A stretch of 17,407 nt of DNA from Bacteroidales bacterium (GTDB lineage: Bacteria; Bacteroidota; Bacteroidia; Bacteroidales; Paludibacteraceae): positions 1 to 17,407 of the forward strand of contig CAAFYY010000094.1 of assembly GCA_900767385.1 (NCBI GenBank), written 5' to 3'. Below, one piece after another: positions 17,078-17,407 of the stretch. The notes beneath the pieces are model-generated. The model saw nothing but the letters and a program-made list of their open reading frames with translations. It searched no databases and had not been told where the DNA came from. The position numbers and the translations under genes are program-made. Within the stretch, counting starts at the first letter, position 1; every line of letters starts with the position of its first letter.

Positions 17078-17085
17078 CAAAGATA
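17078..17085 (-). promoter_or_regulatory. Promoter -7 element of the pyrC-carA-carB operon
   Basis: The minus strand reads TATCTTTG, a full match to TAnnTTTG, about 177 nt upstream of the pyrC ATG. It gives a predicted leader of about 170 nt. No clear TTTG is seen at -33. Confidence 0.7.
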
Positions 17086-17118
17086 CTACTTTTATATTAT
17101 ATGCGGACCATTTTCTAT

Positions 17119-17144
17119 AAAAAAGTTCTCCACAATGTTGAAGA
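17119..17144 (-). terminator. Weak terminator candidate of queA
   Basis: On the minus strand TCTTC (17144-17140) can pair with GGAGA (17131-17127) with one wobble and an 8-nt loop, followed by AC and six U (17124-17119). It starts 4 nt after the queA stop and lies before the pyrC promoter. The stem is short, so confidence is limited. Confidence 0.4.
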
Positions 17145-17148
17145 TTTT

Positions 17149-17407
17149 TTAGTCGTTCAAGATGAGCATTGAGTCGCCATAAGCGCCGAATCGATAACCC
17201 TCTTTTACAGCCATATTGTAGATTTCCATCACCTTCTCGTAGCCACCGAAAGAAGCCACAATCATCAGCATGGTCGATTGTGAGAGGTGGAAGTTGGACA
17301 ACAGGCAGTTGGCTGTTGAGAACTGATAAGGCGGGAAGATGAATTTATAGGTCCAGCCGTCATATGGACGGATGACACCGTCGGCGGTGGAGGCTGTCTC
17401 CAACGCG
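17149..17407 (-). CDS. queA: S-adenosylmethionine:tRNA ribosyltransferase-isomerase QueA (C-terminal part)
   Basis: 85 codons plus the TAA at 17151-17149 are visible; the 5' part lies beyond the window, so the apparent in-frame TTG near the edge is not the start. The sequence shows the QueA C-terminus: GWTYKFIFPPYQF, LLSNFHLSQSTMLMIVASF and KEGYRFGAYGDSMLIL. QueA transfers and isomerises the ribosyl moiety of S-adenosylmethionine onto preQ1-modified tRNA to form epoxyqueuosine. It is read on the same strand as pyrC but separated from it by a weak terminator and the pyrC promoter. Confidence 0.93.
   Translation of the reverse strand, partial: ALETASTADGVIRPYDGWTYKFIFPPYQFSTANCLLSNFHLSQSTMLMIVASFGGYEKVMEIYNMAVKEGYRFGAYGDSMLILND

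Noticed and set aside
1..17407. tRNA or rRNA genes, CRISPR arrays and insertion sequences
   Set aside because: I saw no cloverleaf-like gene, no regularly spaced repeats, and no transposase or terminal inverted repeats anywhere in the window.

Overview
The window looks like chromosomal DNA of a Bacteroidota species, most likely in or near Prevotellaceae. Four intergenic regions carry the Bacteroidota sigma -7 element TATCTTTG (upstream of sufB, prfC, the amidase and pyrC). Shine-Dalgarno sequences are weak or absent. An amidase/MCE gene pair of Bacteroidota type is present, and a secreted nuclease ends in what looks like a type IX secretion sorting domain. Species-level assignment cannot be made from the sequence alone.

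Layout. (1) 1-535, minus: N-terminal part of sufB (Fe-S cluster assembly), cut by the window edge. (2) 536-1917: a gene-poor stretch holding a truncated phage or mobile-element protein fragment (926-1858) whose frame runs into the prfC promoter. (3) 1918-5839, plus: prfC (release factor 3), a terminator, then a two-gene unit of an exported N-acetylmuramoyl-L-alanine amidase with a SPOR-like tail and an MCE/MlaD-type lipid transport protein. (4) 5840-6236: a 397-bp AT-rich region with inverted repeats and a candidate promoter, then dnaA (6237-7655) and a terminator. (5) 7747-11209, minus: a three-gene unit of secreted nuclease, HD-domain hydrolase and lpxK; the last two overlap by ATGA. (6) 11219-17085, minus: the pyrimidine unit pyrC-carA-carB, with a strong terminator at its end and a long structured leader at its front. 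(7) 17149-17407, minus: C-terminal part of queA.

CarAB makes carbamoyl phosphate and PyrC makes dihydroorotate, so the minus-strand unit supplies two non-adjacent steps of de novo UMP synthesis; aspartate carbamoyltransferase must be elsewhere. The most interesting signal is the pyrC leader. Between a TATCTTTG promoter and the pyrC ATG lie, in order, a 31-codon open reading frame, an 8-bp hairpin, a pyrimidine-rich tract, the leader stop codon, and an 11-bp terminator hairpin with a U-run ending 14 nt before the pyrC start. This is the part list of a translation-coupled, pyrimidine-sensitive transcription attenuator like that of enterobacterial pyrBI. I know of no described example in this phylum, but I could not search.

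A second terminator sits just before the secreted nuclease gene, with no recognisable promoter between. Read-through from the pyrimidine operon could therefore feed the nuclease-HD-lpxK unit.
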